Shown in pieces: positions 11,940 to 25,400 of a stretch of 64,000 bases of DNA (the stretch's first letter is position 1; each line of letters starts with the position of its first letter). Under the pieces are notes generated by a model. The model was given only the letters and a program-made list of their open reading frames with translations, did no database searches and was not told the origin of the DNA. The DNA comes from Sphaerolaimus hirsutus. Its lineage: Eukaryota; Nematoda; Chromadorea; Monhysterida; Sphaerolaimidae. Location of the stretch: assembly GCA_964036195.1 (NCBI GenBank), contig OZ038457.1, positions 25,864,787-25,928,786 on the forward strand, read 5' to 3'. A program made the translations under genes and the position numbers.

Positions 11940-12128
11940 TGTAAAATGTCGGACTAAATGTGAAATGTCAGGCCAAGTGTCAAAAGTCATGTAAAATGTC
12001 TTGTAAAATGTCAACACCGGTTGTAAAAATAGAAGAATATTTTACATTTTACGGGACACTTTAAATGACCTTTTTTAAATGGTAGATTGCATGACATTCG
12101 ACATTTTACAGGGCCTGGGACTGGGAGT
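11940..12128. repeat. TGTAAAATG foldback
   Basis: Left GACCCTGTAAAATGTC and right GACATTTTACAGGGCCTGGG form inverted ends around GTAAAATGTC words. The right flank reads GGGAGTGG, as in the other members of this family. Confidence 0.7.
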
Positions 12129-13100
12129 GGTGGTATTTATCCTCCGATCGAATAAACTGGAACTTCTCCACTGCGCACTTAAGAATTTGCCACTTTGATT
12201 TGCAAATTACCTAGCAAATACTCAGCCCTTTACACGTGTACATCATACAGACAAGTAAGTATTCAAATACCTACCCAAATTCATTTCTCCTTTGGTTGGT
12301 GTTGCGCAGTTTACAACACACGGCTTACTTCTTTATACAGACAGCAGGCCATATGTTTTAGCATTAGCACTGCGCTGCTGAGTGCACTGCCATTTTGCGT
12401 CCGCTTACCGTATTTTTTTGAATAGAACGGCACTGTTATGTTGTTGTTTTTTATTAACTTTTTAGTTGCCGTTCGATTGGAGGTGCCGTTCTATTTTTTT
12501 CACCAATATTTATTACACATTTCGCATTTCAACATATTATTTGGTAGCTTCATTTATCATGAAGCTTGAGCAATACCTAAATATCGGAGCATCGATTTGA
12601 TATTTGACATCTATTTGAATGCCTTGAACGTTCTTATCGTGTATTTTTGGCATATTTTTGTGTTTTGGCATTCTTCCAAGTCTCCAACGTAATTACTACC
12701 TGTCGTTCTATAGTTTTCGTGAGCGCAAAAACCCACCGTTCTATTGGATGTAGGCCGTTCTGTCAGAAGCGATACGGTATGTACAATGTATATGTGCGTA
12801 TGCGAAATGTACATCGGTATGTAGTATGTGTATGTGAGTATGTATTATGATGTGTTGTGGGGACTGCCTACGCAATTTTGTTGTGGGTTTGCGTCAATTT
12901 GCTTGTACTGGGTTCTTTATTTTTGGGGAATTTCAGCCCCGATGGTACCATTTTCTTTTGATATGATTGGTAGGTCTCCTTAGTTCCTATAAAATCATAA
13001 TTGTGTTGTTAGATACATTTTTGAGCAAATTTTAGTGCTGGGCCCAGTTTCAAATTGATACACAAATGCATGCTACACAATAACAACAGAAAGAAGTATC

Positions 13101-13219
13101 TACCGTATTTCCTCGAAATACCCCCCCCTCGAAATACCCCCCCCCCTCGAAATACCCCCCCTCAAAATTCTCACTCTGAAACAATAAACCCCCCGGGGGT
13201 ATTTCGAGGAAATACGGTA
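13101..13219. repeat. ACCGTATT palindrome, short copy
   Basis: TACCGTATTTCCTCGAAATA at the left and TATTTCGAGGAAATACGGTA at the right, with C runs between. The ends form an exact 20-bp inverted repeat flanked by A/T. Confidence 0.8.
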
Positions 13220-13318
13220 AATCTTAGATGTGCTTAAAAATATCTGTTAAAAAGCTTGTGTATCGATATGCGTTTGTAATTTGATAAATAAGTTCTATTA
13301 TTGTATATTATGCACATA

Positions 13319-13740
13319 TACCGTATTTTTTCGAAATACCCCCAGGGCCCAGGGGGTTTATTATTTCCCCAGCAAATTTTGAAAAGGGGAGGGTAATTCC
13401 AGGGGTTTTTTCACCAGAATTTTTTTGAAATCCCACATACTCAGAGGTAGAAAACTTCAATAATATGTATCAGACATTTATAAGCGTCTATCGATATGTA
13501 TCTGTATTTACCTAGACGCTGTAATACGATCCCTAATACAACTCACTCACTGTTGTTAACATGTATTCTGGTTCCCATGTATCACTAACTGCTGTCTTGT
13601 CGTTTGCATTCTCTTGACACTCAATTCGGGTGGGGGTATTTTGAGGGGGGTTGATTATTTACCCAGGTCGCGCAGTCCTGGCGTATTTCGGGGGGGGGGG
13701 GTTCAATTAGGGGGGGGGGGTAATTCGAGGTAATACGGTA
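13319..13740. repeat. ACCGTATT palindrome, long copy
   Basis: TACCGTATTTTTTCGAAATA at the left and TTCGAGGTAATACGGTA at the right, with G runs inside and a spacer that carries ATGTAT words. It is parallel in structure to 2135-2567. Confidence 0.75.
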
Positions 13741-14199
13741 AGCATTTATATTTACATTTTTCAGATTCCGCAAGCTGACAAGTGACAAGTAAAGTGTTAA
13801 GTGCTAAGTCAATATCAATTGGCAAGTCAAGTGAACATTAGATTCACAAGGTCAAGTAGACTTTAAGTGAACATTTTTTCAACCATAGATTCACTTGTCA
13901 CTGACTTTTAACTCGTCGGACATCACCCTTAGTATTTATGAAAACCTACCATAACCCACCTGAGTAATGAACCAAAAATTATAGTTTTCCATCATAATAT
14001 TTCGTTTTTATTATGGAATAATTAATAACGAAATTTATCATTTATTACGAAGATTATATTCATTTAATTATGGTAGGATTCTGCGCAAAGTATGCGCGCG
14101 ATATACCACATTACTTTTCTAACCATTCTATTTGTCACTTATCCAGTTGAAATTTTGGATTGTATGTTCATTTATTGACAAACTTCTTCCTTTTATAAA

Positions 14200-14666
14200 G
14201 CCGGAATTAGAGCCCAGCGTCGATTCAACGTGAAATGACGACGTGAAATGACGTCGTGAAATAAATTACACGAGTGTGGATCATGCTACGGGTCTACAAT
14301 TTTCTAAGGATAATATATGAATCAATACCTTAATCGTGTCCAATACTGAGTGTTATCAGCCACAACTAGAGCGAATTGAAAAAATCAATTTTATCATTCC
14401 ACGAATTGCAAGCAATAGTCTGACGTGAAATGTAAAGTTGTTCCCTGACGTAAAATGATGACGTGGAATGATAAAAATTGAATTTTTCAATTCGCTCTAG
14501 TTGTGGCTGATAACACTCAGTATTGGACACGATTAAGGTATTGATTCATATATTATCCTTAGAAAATTGTAGACCCGTAGCATGATCCACACTCGTGTAA
14601 TTAATTTCACGACGTCATTTCACGTCGTCATTTCACGTCGAACCGCCGCTGAGCTCTAATTCCGGC
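14200..14666. mobile_element. Foldback element, copy 1 of 3 (GCCGGAATTAGAG ends)
   Basis: A nearly perfect palindrome from GCCGGAATTAGAGC to GCTCTAATTCCGGC. The arms run through CGACGTGAAATGACGAC, CACGAGTGTGGATCATGC and CTCTAGTTGTGGCTGATAAC. A short centre is rich in GACGTGAAATG. The other copies are at 30,495-31,005 and 57,684-58,081. No ORF of note. Confidence 0.88.
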
Positions 14667-14780
14667 TTAACGCATGCTTTGCTTTAGATAAGTATTTTTT
14701 CCATGAATTTTCTTTTCAGTGCTTACTGCTTACTGAAGCCGATATTTGCTTACTGAAGCCTATTGTACATCTAAAAGCAA

Positions 14781-15718
14781 CACACATCTAGCCCCGGCCC
14801 ACATCTAATTCTACCCATCACACATCTAAGGCCATCACACATCTAAACCCCCCAAATATGTGTGATGGGTTCAGGTGTGTGATGTGTGATGCGCGTGTGT
14901 CAGCAATTTTTTTCGATTCACTGTGCTCATTCCACATTAGTTGACAGCTGATTCTGAGCACAATACCTTCAGAGTAGTAAAAACTACTGAAATTTTTTGA
15001 AAGTAAATGTAAACATACAGTATTCAATTTTTTACTCACCACTGAGTACAGGAATGTAAGCTCATGAATAAAACTGAGTAGATTACTCTTGTCCCTGGAA
15101 AACATAAAAGTGGGTATTTTGCATGAATTTTGCCCCACTTTTCACTCAAAATCATAAATTTACAACCTTATTTACCCTCAAGTTCACTAGGTATGCATTT
15201 TTGCCTATTTTTTAGCTACTGTATTACTTCTAATAGAAGGACACCCTTCTATTTTTTTGTCAACTTTTTTACCCACCCTCCTTTTGGAGACTTCCCTTCT
15301 ATTTTTTCACCATTTTTCGGTGAATTTTTTAAATGTTTCTGTCAAGGTTTTTCAAAGTGTTATGCCAGAGGCAGTTCATAGAATGATGATTTATAGAGCC
15401 CATTCAACATTTGATGTTAAACTAGCAACAAATCAATGGACAAAAGCCACTAAAGTACAGTATTCACTGATATTCTTAATTTTGATATTGATATTCACAG
15501 GTAAACACAAAGGCATAAAGATATATGCCTTTGTGTTTGCTGTCCACTGTAGCAGGCATACTGTGACACTACTTATCCTGTGCTCATCACACATCTGGAC
15601 TCATTACACATCACGCCCATCACATATCAAACGCCCATCACACATCTATTGGGTTTAGATGTGTGATGGGTAGAATTAGATGTGTGGCAGGTCTAGATGT
15701 GTGATGGGTTTATATGTG
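14781..15718. repeat. ACACATCTA inverted-repeat element
   Basis: The left arm (14,781-14,890) is made of CACATCTA/CATCACACATC words and the right arm (15,585-15,718) of the inverted words GATGTGTGATGGG. The middle includes a TGAGTACAG/TTTTACTC piece of the ACGTTTAC family and ordinary AT-rich DNA. The exact outer ends are not resolved. Confidence 0.55.
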
Positions 15719-16388
15719 AGCTGGAACGGGGTCATATTTGATACCTTTTTTAATTGTCCTACACACAATAGTTGACTATTGTAAAGTCCAAAGTTGATAA
15801 ATCTGTTTTGAACACATTTGAGTGAACATTCAAATTAAACTAAACTCCAATGTGTTCAAAACAGATTTGTCACAATTTTGGAAATTACGGTTGTCAACTA
15901 AATTATGTGCCTAGGAACAATCTCATCCTATTCCTCAAGTGACTTTAAGTTTCATGGCGCCAGCGCCAGAGAATTAGAAGTGTGTTGGCGCTAAAAATTT
16001 CTTTATCACAGTTATATCTCGATAAAAAGTTTCCTCCTTAAATGTCAACGCACACACTAGTTCGCTAGAACCAGTAAACTCAAAATTGAGTACCTATTCA
16101 TAAATCAGCTTTGAATACATTTGAGTTGAATCTTGACTGTTCTTCTTAATATTCAGTTGACAGAGATTATAAAGCAAACTCACAATTAATTAAAGTCAAA
16201 TACGCTCAAATGTGTAATCTCAAATCTCAAATCAAATACTCGGTTTCAAGTTTACTGGAGTGAGTAAACTATTTCTTAGCAAACTTTTTCAACTGTTGAA
16301 TACTCACCCAATTTCCAAGATCCAAATAATCACCCATTGACAATTTCCAGGCTTGGCTACAAATTAATAAAATTAAAAGGGCGACAAA
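15719..16388. other. Upstream region of the ZASP-like gene
   Basis: It has a TTGACTATTGTAAAGT...GTTGTCAACTAAATT inverted-repeat fragment (about 15,755-15,910), a GGCGCCAGCGCC scrap (about 15,955), and a second AACTCAAA-rich fragment (16,050-16,260). A promoter or 5' untranslated exon could be here but I cannot place one. Confidence 0.4.
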
Positions 16389-16465
16389 ATGACGATCGCT
16401 GGAGGGCCGGAAATTGTCACCGTGCGCATGTCCCGCAGTGATGGAAATACTGCGTGGGGGTTTAG
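16389..16465 (+). CDS. ZASP-like exon 1: start and first PDZ strand
   Basis: ATG in the context ACAAAATGA. It codes 25 residues ending NTAWGF, with the Arg codon split (AG|A). It carries the first beta strand (EIVTVRMSRSD) and the WGFRL carboxylate-binding loop. The position of this Met matches the start of Zasp52-type proteins, which open almost directly with the PDZ domain. Confidence 0.9.
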
Positions 16466-19400
16466 GTTGGCTATTTTCTTGCGCGTGAACCACTGGCACC
16501 AGGGAGCACTCCCAGACCCTGTAAAATTTCCTGTAAAATGTCATACAAAGTGTCAAAAATCATGTAAAATGCCGGGTAAAATGCATTTGACAGTGCATTT
16601 TACATGACGTTTGACACTTGTGCATAACATTGACTATTTCCAGGGCATTTTACAGTGTCTGGGAGTGGTACGAGCCCGCATGGTCCCCCCCATCGCTGAG
16701 TGTAACGCTGCACCCCCTCAGACTGGCGGGCGGGAGCGAATTCAGCCAACCCCTAGCCATCGCGGGGGTCGCCGCCGGCAGTCTGGCCGAGCGCGCCGGA
16801 CTCAAGGACGGCGACGTGCTGCAGACTCTGTGCGGCAGGGCCGCCGACAGCATGGCGCACCAGCAGGCGCAGGGGGTCATCCAGGGCGCCGGCAACAACG
16901 TCGATTTGATTGTCCAGAGGTCTGACTGCATTTTTGCTTTTTTCAGCCAAAAAAACTATTGAGCTGCAAGTACGATTCTGCAATTTGACATGCATATTCG
17001 CCTAGGTAGAATGTATAGTTGAGGACTTTTTCGCCTTACAAAAAAATCGTTTTCAACCCATCTCAAACATCCAAAGACAGTACCGCCCCCCTTAACACCC
17101 CCTACAACCCCCCTACACCCCAGGGGTTCGGGTGGCTCGGGCAGAGTATACAGCTCCATCGGAGGCGCGGGGGGTGGCGCCCAAGTGCACACGCAATCTT
17201 CATTCAAGAGCTACAGCAGCTCCACTGGGGGAGGGGGTGCCCCCGTTACCCACGTGGTGGAGAGGGACTCGCATTATGGGAGTTCTGGGGGTTAGTTCAA
17301 GGGGGGGGGGTTGAGGTTTGTTTTGGGTTTACGTGGACCTGTTTAAATATTTACTTGTTTTCATTAGTTCATGTATCAAACAACAGGTGCCAAAAGTGTC
17401 ACATGCATGAGTAGCGCCAAGGGCTAATGCTCCATGCGAGCATGTAAACCCGGCGCTGATGTAGGCTACCCTATTTGGGCATCGAGTCAAGATGGGCACC
17501 GGGTACAGGGTCGCACCAAGCGCCACACAACAATGGCACCAAGCGCCATGGTCCTCTGACACGACTACACAACATCACCAATCCCCCACAGGCCACAGGG
17601 AAACGCACAGCACCTCGCAGTCGCAGCACACCCACAGCCAGTCGCACCAGCAGTTATCCAGTGGCACCACCGCTGGCAGTGTGCCAAGTGCTCCCCCTGT
17701 GACTGCACCGAGTGTCACTGGCACTCAGCACCAACACCAGCAGCACCAGCAAGCCAATGTGAAGGTTTCGTTGGAGAGTCATTCGGAGGTTGGGCACTGA
17801 GGGGGTTCTGCGGGGGTTTGAGGGGTTGCCCTGCCCAAATGTTACAGCTATTTATCTTTCCTAGGCGCCGCTCAGCTAACTATCTATGCTAAGGTGCAGT
17901 TTGACCACCATCCACTGACCCCCCCCCCCCCCTACATCGGCCAGAAGAAATAATTACCTATAATAGACCACCCTTATCTCTGGACTGAAGGACTGAAGGG
18001 TTCGAGGAAACAAATCATTTTCGTCGTTGCCCAACCCCAAAACCCCAAGATACTCGAAGGGCACCAAAATCGGCCAACGTACAACAGAATTGGACGACAC
18101 AAAAGTCTGGTTGACCCCCCCCCCCCCCAAATTGCCACACCAATTTTATCAATGCGCTTACACCCAATTGCCAGGTCGGTCTAACGAACATCCCCGGCTT
18201 CAATCGTGCCGCCGAGCCGTGGAGCAGGGGCGCCCACGGCACGGGGGAAACCATGCCCGACGCGCCGACGCACTTGCCCCAGCACACGGACGCGTCGCTG
18301 CACATCCACGCCAGTGCGCCCGCACCCCCCGCGCATGCGCCGCCCCCCGCACCCGTTTCCGTCGGTTTGGGGGGTTGAGGGGTTCATTGTGAACCTGGGG
18401 GTGCAAGTTGATTGTGTGAAAAAGTTTGCATGTGTAAATACTCTGAAACTAGAATAGATGACACAATGTTTAAGTAGTTTCCACAGTTCTGGCCAAGTTA
18501 TTTATTCTATCTAAGCTATGGTAATGCTACCAGTGAATCGTGTTTTCATTCCTACCAACCATACATGCCACCACTCAAAATACACCCCCCACCCCAGCCC
18601 GCAATGGCCCCACCAGCCTTCTCAACCCCCCTGATGCCAGCCGCTTTGGTCAGCGGGGGTGACACTGGGGGACCACCCCCCGCACCCCCCGCACCCCCCG
18701 CCGCTGCGCCCAGTCCCAATGTGACGCATCACACGAGCAGTGCCACTGTGACGCATGCGTGCGTTCTTGTTGTTTTTTTTTTCGGGGGGGGGGGTAATAT
18801 TTTTTGTGGGGGTAAGTGTGTGTCTGAAAGTTTAAATTGGGCCTTAATTCAACTGGGTGTCAATTGTGAGAGCACTTTTGGGCCCTGTAAAATGTCACAG
18901 AACATGTAAAATGCCATGTAAAATATAAGGTGAGAAAATAGAGGGAAAAGAATAGCCGGTGGACAAAAAATGACCACTAAAATACAGGCAATACAACACG
19001 CCGTCGGCGCTGTATTCTCCAAAAACTACCGCTGAGGAATATCTGGCGCAGACTGGTGGATGCTTTGGCACAGAGTTGGTTATACAGGGTGGCCCATGTC
19101 AGGCGCACGGTTTCAATTGGTACCCAACACATCAATTTTCAATGAAAACTGCTCAAATTTTGTATGGTGGTAAATAAATGTACCCCATTTGTTGTGTTAA
19201 GAGCAAGGTTCAACATCACAAATTTTCATGTCGCAATCTGAAGCACAGTTGTATACGTGTTTGAACGTGGCGCACGGGTTCAATCGTCTACCAAAGCACC
19301 AATTCTTCATAAAAATGGTCCAAATTTGGCATGGCAGTAGATAATTGTACCCTATTTAGTATGTTAAGTGCACACATTCATATCTCTCAATTTTCACATT

Positions 19401-22400
19401 TATCACATCATTTGCAAAAACGTCACTCCACATAACCACCTAAATACAATGGGACACGTTCAAACACATAAATATGAAAGTGTGCTTCATGTTCCCGCAC
19501 GAAATCTTGCGATACGAAACTTCGCACTTAACACAACAAACAGGGTACATTTATCTACCCCCATACAAAATTTGAACAGTTTTTATTCAAAATTGACGTG
19601 TTGGGAGCCAATTGAAACCTGACGTGGGCCACCCTGTACTTTTTAAGTGTGTAAACTGTTTCATGTCTAAAACGAACTGTGCAATCTGACAAGTGAATTC
19701 ATTGAGATAAATATCCAAGTGCAGTTCGGCACCTTGTAAAGTGTAAAGTGTTTAATGTCATGTAAAATGTCAATTCAAATAAATAAAAAAAAATTTTACT
19801 GAACTTTCGAGACTATTCATGACAACTGACAAATGTGCACGATTGGCACCTGAGTGGTCCATCTGTGATTGTCGGCTTAAATTAACATGTATTTCTGGTT
19901 GAAAAAAAAACATTCAGCGAGCAGTTATTGCCTTGCTTTTTACACATTCAATTACAACACCACTAGCTGAGCTGTCTGCACAAAATCATCTACAATTACT
20001 ATTGTCCACTCCACAAACTTCAAAAAATCCCCCAAATCAAATTTCAGTCCATCCCTCAACAAGAAGATTCCCGAGCGCGAACTGAAAGTCAATTCGGCAA
20101 CTCTGGCCCTAATTCGGGAACAGGAAGGGGATAGGGCGCGATCTAGATCCCCTGCACCTCCCAGGTAGGGCGATTTTATGTACCTATTGGGTTTTTTAAA
20201 GGTGTAGAAGGTAGAGAAGCTTCAAATTTGCTTAAAAAATAAAGAGGGCAATAGCTAGCAGAAATGGGTTTAACTGAGCTAAAAATGGGCATGTTAATAC
20301 GTACGTAGATAGCCAAAAATAGCGATTTTGAAGATGAGAAAGGGCAAAAATGTTTGAAAAATTCAGTGGTTTTGAGTGAAAATTGAGGCAAAATCTCTTA
20401 AAATTGCTCCAGATAGATAAGATAGCGTTTAGGGTATAATATCAGTATAGTAGCCAAAATATTTTCCTGGGGTTAAATACATAAAATAGCTAGGCGGCAT
20501 CTGGGATATACCTTGTTTTTTTCTGAGCGACACCTCGCGAATCGAATAGACAATAGCTAGAGCGTTTTGGACGGTAGTACCCCCCAACCCTCACTACTAA
20601 CCCCACAGGGCCCCACTCAAACACCCCCCCCCCCTGCAGACAAAGCGAAGCCGAACTAGCCGAACTCCGACAAATGTCGCTGCACCACGAACACTCTCAT
20701 CTGACTGCAGAGCAATCGGGAAGTTTCAAACGTTTGACCCACGCCCTGCACGCTGAGGGGGGTCCCGAGGGAGGCCAGTATGTGGAGGGGGGTGAAATGA
20801 TTGAGGGGGCTCCTGTGTGCGACGGCTGTGGAAGGTATATTAGGTGGGTCGGGGGCAATTTTTGGGCGGTTTTTTACTTCCCTCGCCACTCCCGGATCCT
20901 GTAAAATTCCTGGCAACATGTAAAATGCCATGTAAAGTGTCAAAAGTCATGTAAAATGTCAAAACTGTCTAACAACCAGTTCAAGAATAAAGTAAAATTT
21001 GACTTTTTTTATGACTTTTGACACTTCACGTGGCATTTACAGGGCTTTTGCACCCACGGCGTGATTTTCCAACGAGAAATAACTACCGTGATTCTTCTAA
21101 TAGCACGGCATACCTCCAATAGAACAGCACCTCCAATAGAACGGCAGGTTTTGACACATTTGCGCGCTCGCTTAAACAATATAACGGCAGCCTCCAATTG
21201 AACGGCACCTACACTAGAATGGAAGGTAGAATCTATGTTTGGTTGGGAGTGTGCCAAAACGCAGAAATAAGTCAAAAATGGATTATGAGAACGTTCAGGG
21301 GCCAGTTCCGCAAGTTAAAGGCAGGGCATAAAAATTGGAGAGTAGAGTAAAATGGCAAGTAGAGTAAAAATTGAAAAGTAGAGGAAAAAATAAAAAATGT
21401 GCCAAATGTAAAATAAAGTGTCAATTGTGTATCCAAATCTTATTGTTTTCATATCCAAATCTTATGTTTTTGTATCCAAATCTTACTTTTCGGCATAAGA
21501 TTTGGATACAAAAACATAAGATAGGATACAACAAATAAGATTTGGATACACAATTGACACTTTACTTTACATTTGGCACTTTTTTATTTTTTACTCTACT
21601 TTTCAATTTTTACTTCACACTTCAATTTTTACTCTAACTCTTCACTGAGGGGAGGGGGGTATTTCGAGGGGGGGGGGGGGGGTATTTCAAGGAAATACGG
21701 TATCTAATTGAACTGCAGTTAAAAACATTTGAAGAAACAAATCGAACAGCGCTTTTCTATTAGAAGAAATACGGTATGAGTTACGAAAAGGGATTATCGC
21801 GAAAATTATATGGTATTGTGATGTTAAAACAAATTTTAATGGGTGAGGGAAAACGACCCCCATTTGAATAATCCCACAAACCGCTGCTGATAAATAAGAA
21901 CTTAGGCATGTGATAAATTTCTTTTGTCCAATTTGAATGAAAATGGCTTTTTAGTTTGTTAATAAGCTTACTGTGTGAAATGAACTGAAAATGCTTGACA
22001 ATTTTGGCGAAAAAATTATCCCCCCTTGAATAACCTCCCCCCTCAAAAATGTCTCACGAAAAATACTTCTCAATGAAATTTTTCAAGTATAATAGGTAGA
22101 TACAGACTGTACATCGTTTAACATAAATGCCCTCAACCCATACCCCCCCAAAAAACCTACCCCCCCCCCCCCCCAGCGGCATGTTCTGCACAGCGGGGGG
22201 TCGTAACCTGCACGCGTCCTGCTTCAAGTGCTCCACGTGCGGCACCCCCCTGCAGCACGAGCCCGGCTTCGAGCAGATACACGGAAAAATGTACTGCGAG
22301 ATCCATGCCCAGCAGAGGCACAGGATCAATCAGTTCGGGGCTACGGCTCCTAAGGATCCGGGCGCCTTTTTGTAAGTTGCATTTGAGGGAGGGGGGGTTT

Positions 22401-25400
22401 GGCTCTGTTAGAGTTTGAACTAGCGCGATTGTCATCCGTTACCTTCGGTCCGGTTTTTCTGTATTGGACACTTTCATCTGCAGGCACAAAAGTGCCTGAA
22501 AACGCCTGACCGATTGCGAAAACGATGCAAATGTGCTGGCAACATAACGGTATATCGATATCGCTTTCCCCCGTTTTATTGGTAGTTGTTAAATTGAGAT
22601 CCTGTAGTTCCTTAAAAACACCCCCCTGTTGACAGAATCATGAAAAATCTCCCCCCCCCCCCTGAAGAACTACCTGGAATAGTAGAGTGTAAATGGACAT
22701 TACATCACATTTTCCTAAACATTAAACCCTTGCATCTGATTTTCAGCGCGCGCGCCCCTCGCGTAGAACAGCCACGTATGGGACCTGATTCCGTCCGTGC
22801 CTTGTGAGTCTTGCATCCTTTTGTAGTTTTGTACTTTCACAAATTTAAGTATACCGTATTTCCTCGAAATACCCCCCCCCTCGAAATACCCCTCTCAAAA
22901 TGGGCACTAGGAATTTGTGGTCCGGGAAATGCATAACAGACGTTCAAAACACTTACTGTGTTACGTTAGAACATCGTTTATACCATCTACATCCTTATAT
23001 AAGGCTGTAAAAACTTATAAATGGTGGTTATTTTTGCATTTTTCACGGTTTTCTCTCAAAATCTTCACTCTGAAAAAATAAACCCCCCAGGGGTGTAATT
23101 CGAGTAGTTTAAGTGTAATCGAGAATTATAAAACTATAAAAAGCAGCATACTAGATAATTGTTTGATGGAGCGCAGAACAGAAACCGTAATAAGCCAAAT
23201 TTAAAAAATCACGATTTGAAAAATCATCTATCATATCCAATATTCCCTCACGCCCACGCAAACATTTTTCTCACCCCCCAAAAAACAAACCCCCCTCACC
23301 CCCCAGCTACCAGCCTGAAATCCTCAAGCCGGGCCCAGTGAACATGCACACGCAGATGCACGTCGGCAGTGCCTCCCATATGTCACCCCACAGTAGGGGG
23401 GTGCCCACCCAGCACAAGATGCCTTCTAGGATGGTTGGTTGGGGTTGTGGTTGAATTGGCCTTGGACGTGGGGGGGACACTTTTGGGAATTTTTACTTTT
23501 GGTGTGATTTGAATTATTTGGAGTAGTAATATTAATAAATAAGAGTATTTTTGAACATGGGGGTTAGGTGGTTATTTACGAAAAATCCAGATGCGGGATT
23601 ATTGAAATGTGGCATTATTTTTTTCTCCACTTCACTCACAGGTTTTCAAGCGGAATTTTTCAGTAATATACAGAATTTATCTGTAATAATATTGTACATA
23701 AAACTTCGCTTCTAATTAATTTCCACAATAAAAACCCCCTCAAAACACTCAAAAACACCTTCATTCCAAAATCTGCCCCCTTCAAACCCCCAAAACATGC
23801 CCCCCCCCCCAGATGCAGCAGCAAGAATACTCGAACTACACGAGCAGCCAGCAAGAGTACCACTCTGGTGGTGGTGGTGGGTACCCCGGTGGGGGTGCCA
23901 TGGCGCCACCCCCGGCACCAGCACCGATGCCCCAGCAGACTTACCAACAGTACCAGCCACCTGGTGAGATGACTTTTTTTTTTGTTTTTTTTTGGGGGGG
24001 GTTGGGGCGGGGGGTTAGAGCTTTTGGATTTAAAAAAATGTTCTTTTTTCAGGGTTTTTTTGTGTGTGTTTGTTTGTTGTTTGTTTTGTTACCTGCTACC
24101 TTTTTGTCTGTTGCTGTGGTAGGTATTTATGTGTCTGTTGATGACAATGGGGATGAAAGAATGCTGATGTGCAGAAAAAGGGCTGGATGTGTGTGGGGTT
24201 GTTGTTCTGAAGGCACTGGAGTTTTTACTGATGTAAAAAAGTGTCATGAGACCATGGCCTCTGGCACCAAATATCTAGCACTTTTTACATCACTAGAAGT
24301 GTCCACTTTTCACATTGACACATTGTCACAAAATTTTAATTATTTGGATTATTTGGATTTGGATTATACAAGTATCTTCACACTGTGAAAAGCACACTTG
24401 AACTCATGGTAATAGGTCAAAACAAAATTGTCAAGTGACAAAAATCAATTGCCCATTACAACTTCCCCTACCACATGCCACTTTTCTGTCACTTTACAAA
24501 GTGCAGAATATTCTGAAAAACCTTGGCAAGCTTCCAAACACAAACGATTTAGCCAACATCCAACACAGAAATAGTCTTCAGTTGCTGCACTCGTACCAGC
24601 ATGCAGCCACAATGTCACTCTTGTATTCCAGTCTCCACCCCAGCTACTTCAAGTCAAAAGTGTGTGTTTTGTTTTGTCCAAATTTTTTTGTTGATTTTTA
24701 TTGTTTTTTTTGTTGATTTTGATTTGAATGTTTTTGTTTCTATTTATTGTATTATCTTGATAAAATACCCCCCGGTGCCGGTTTCGCAAGATGCAAAGTA
24801 AAATGACAAAGGATAAAAGCAAGCTAATTTGACAAATAAGTAAAGTAAAAAGTTAAGAGATAAATAACTGATGACAAGAATATGTGATTAAAAAACAAGT
24901 AAAAAAGAAATTCTGACCTAGAGAGCGTCGTTTCAATGATTATCGCGAGCAGTTTCGAGCAGATAGTGCAAATTTTTCACTGTTTATTACATTTTGTGTC
25001 ATTTGCCTTTTGTCTCTTAATGTTTCACTTAACATCAACCTTTTCCTTTACTTGACTGACACTTTAGATTTATTCAAAACGGTATTTAATCAAGGCAATA
25101 CTTTATATTTTATCCTTATGTTTTCCCATCCAGCTTTCACCCAGCAATTTTGCATCGCGGCCCCATAAAGTCTGAAAAAAGAGTCATCTTGCGTGCATTT
25201 AAATCCGGAAAAATGCACTGCTACTGGGAAAAAGAATCATATTCCAAAGTGGAACCACGTTCCACCAAAAACAACTTGCTGCCTGAAGCAACATTGGAAT
25301 TGTTAGAGCGCTCATTGGACCAAAGTTGTCAGCTTTCAAAGAAATTGTGGTCTGCTCCAAAAGTTCATAGACGCAAGAAAATTGACAAAAGTTCCGTGCC

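Larger units (their letters stand above)
10793..14199. other. Non-coding stretch with scattered repeats
   Basis: No gene is supported. It contains a TGTAAAATG foldback (11,940-12,128), CCGTTCTATTGGAGG words (about 12,425-12,770), two ACCGTATT palindromes (listed separately), and GATGTACA/ACGTTTAC scraps near 11,750. From 13,770 a short stretch rich in CAAGTGA/TCACTTG words has no clear ends. Confidence 0.45.

Noticed and set aside
16650-16995. Minus-strand and alternative-frame ORFs over the PDZ exon
   Set aside because: They are shadows of GC-rich exon 2. Only the plus-strand frame gives a PDZ domain and joins exons 1 and 3 in phase.
23813-24388. 191-residue plus-strand ORF
   Set aside because: Only the first 151 bases are coding (ZASP-like exon 12). 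The rest is read-through past a GTGAGA donor into T- and G-rich intron.
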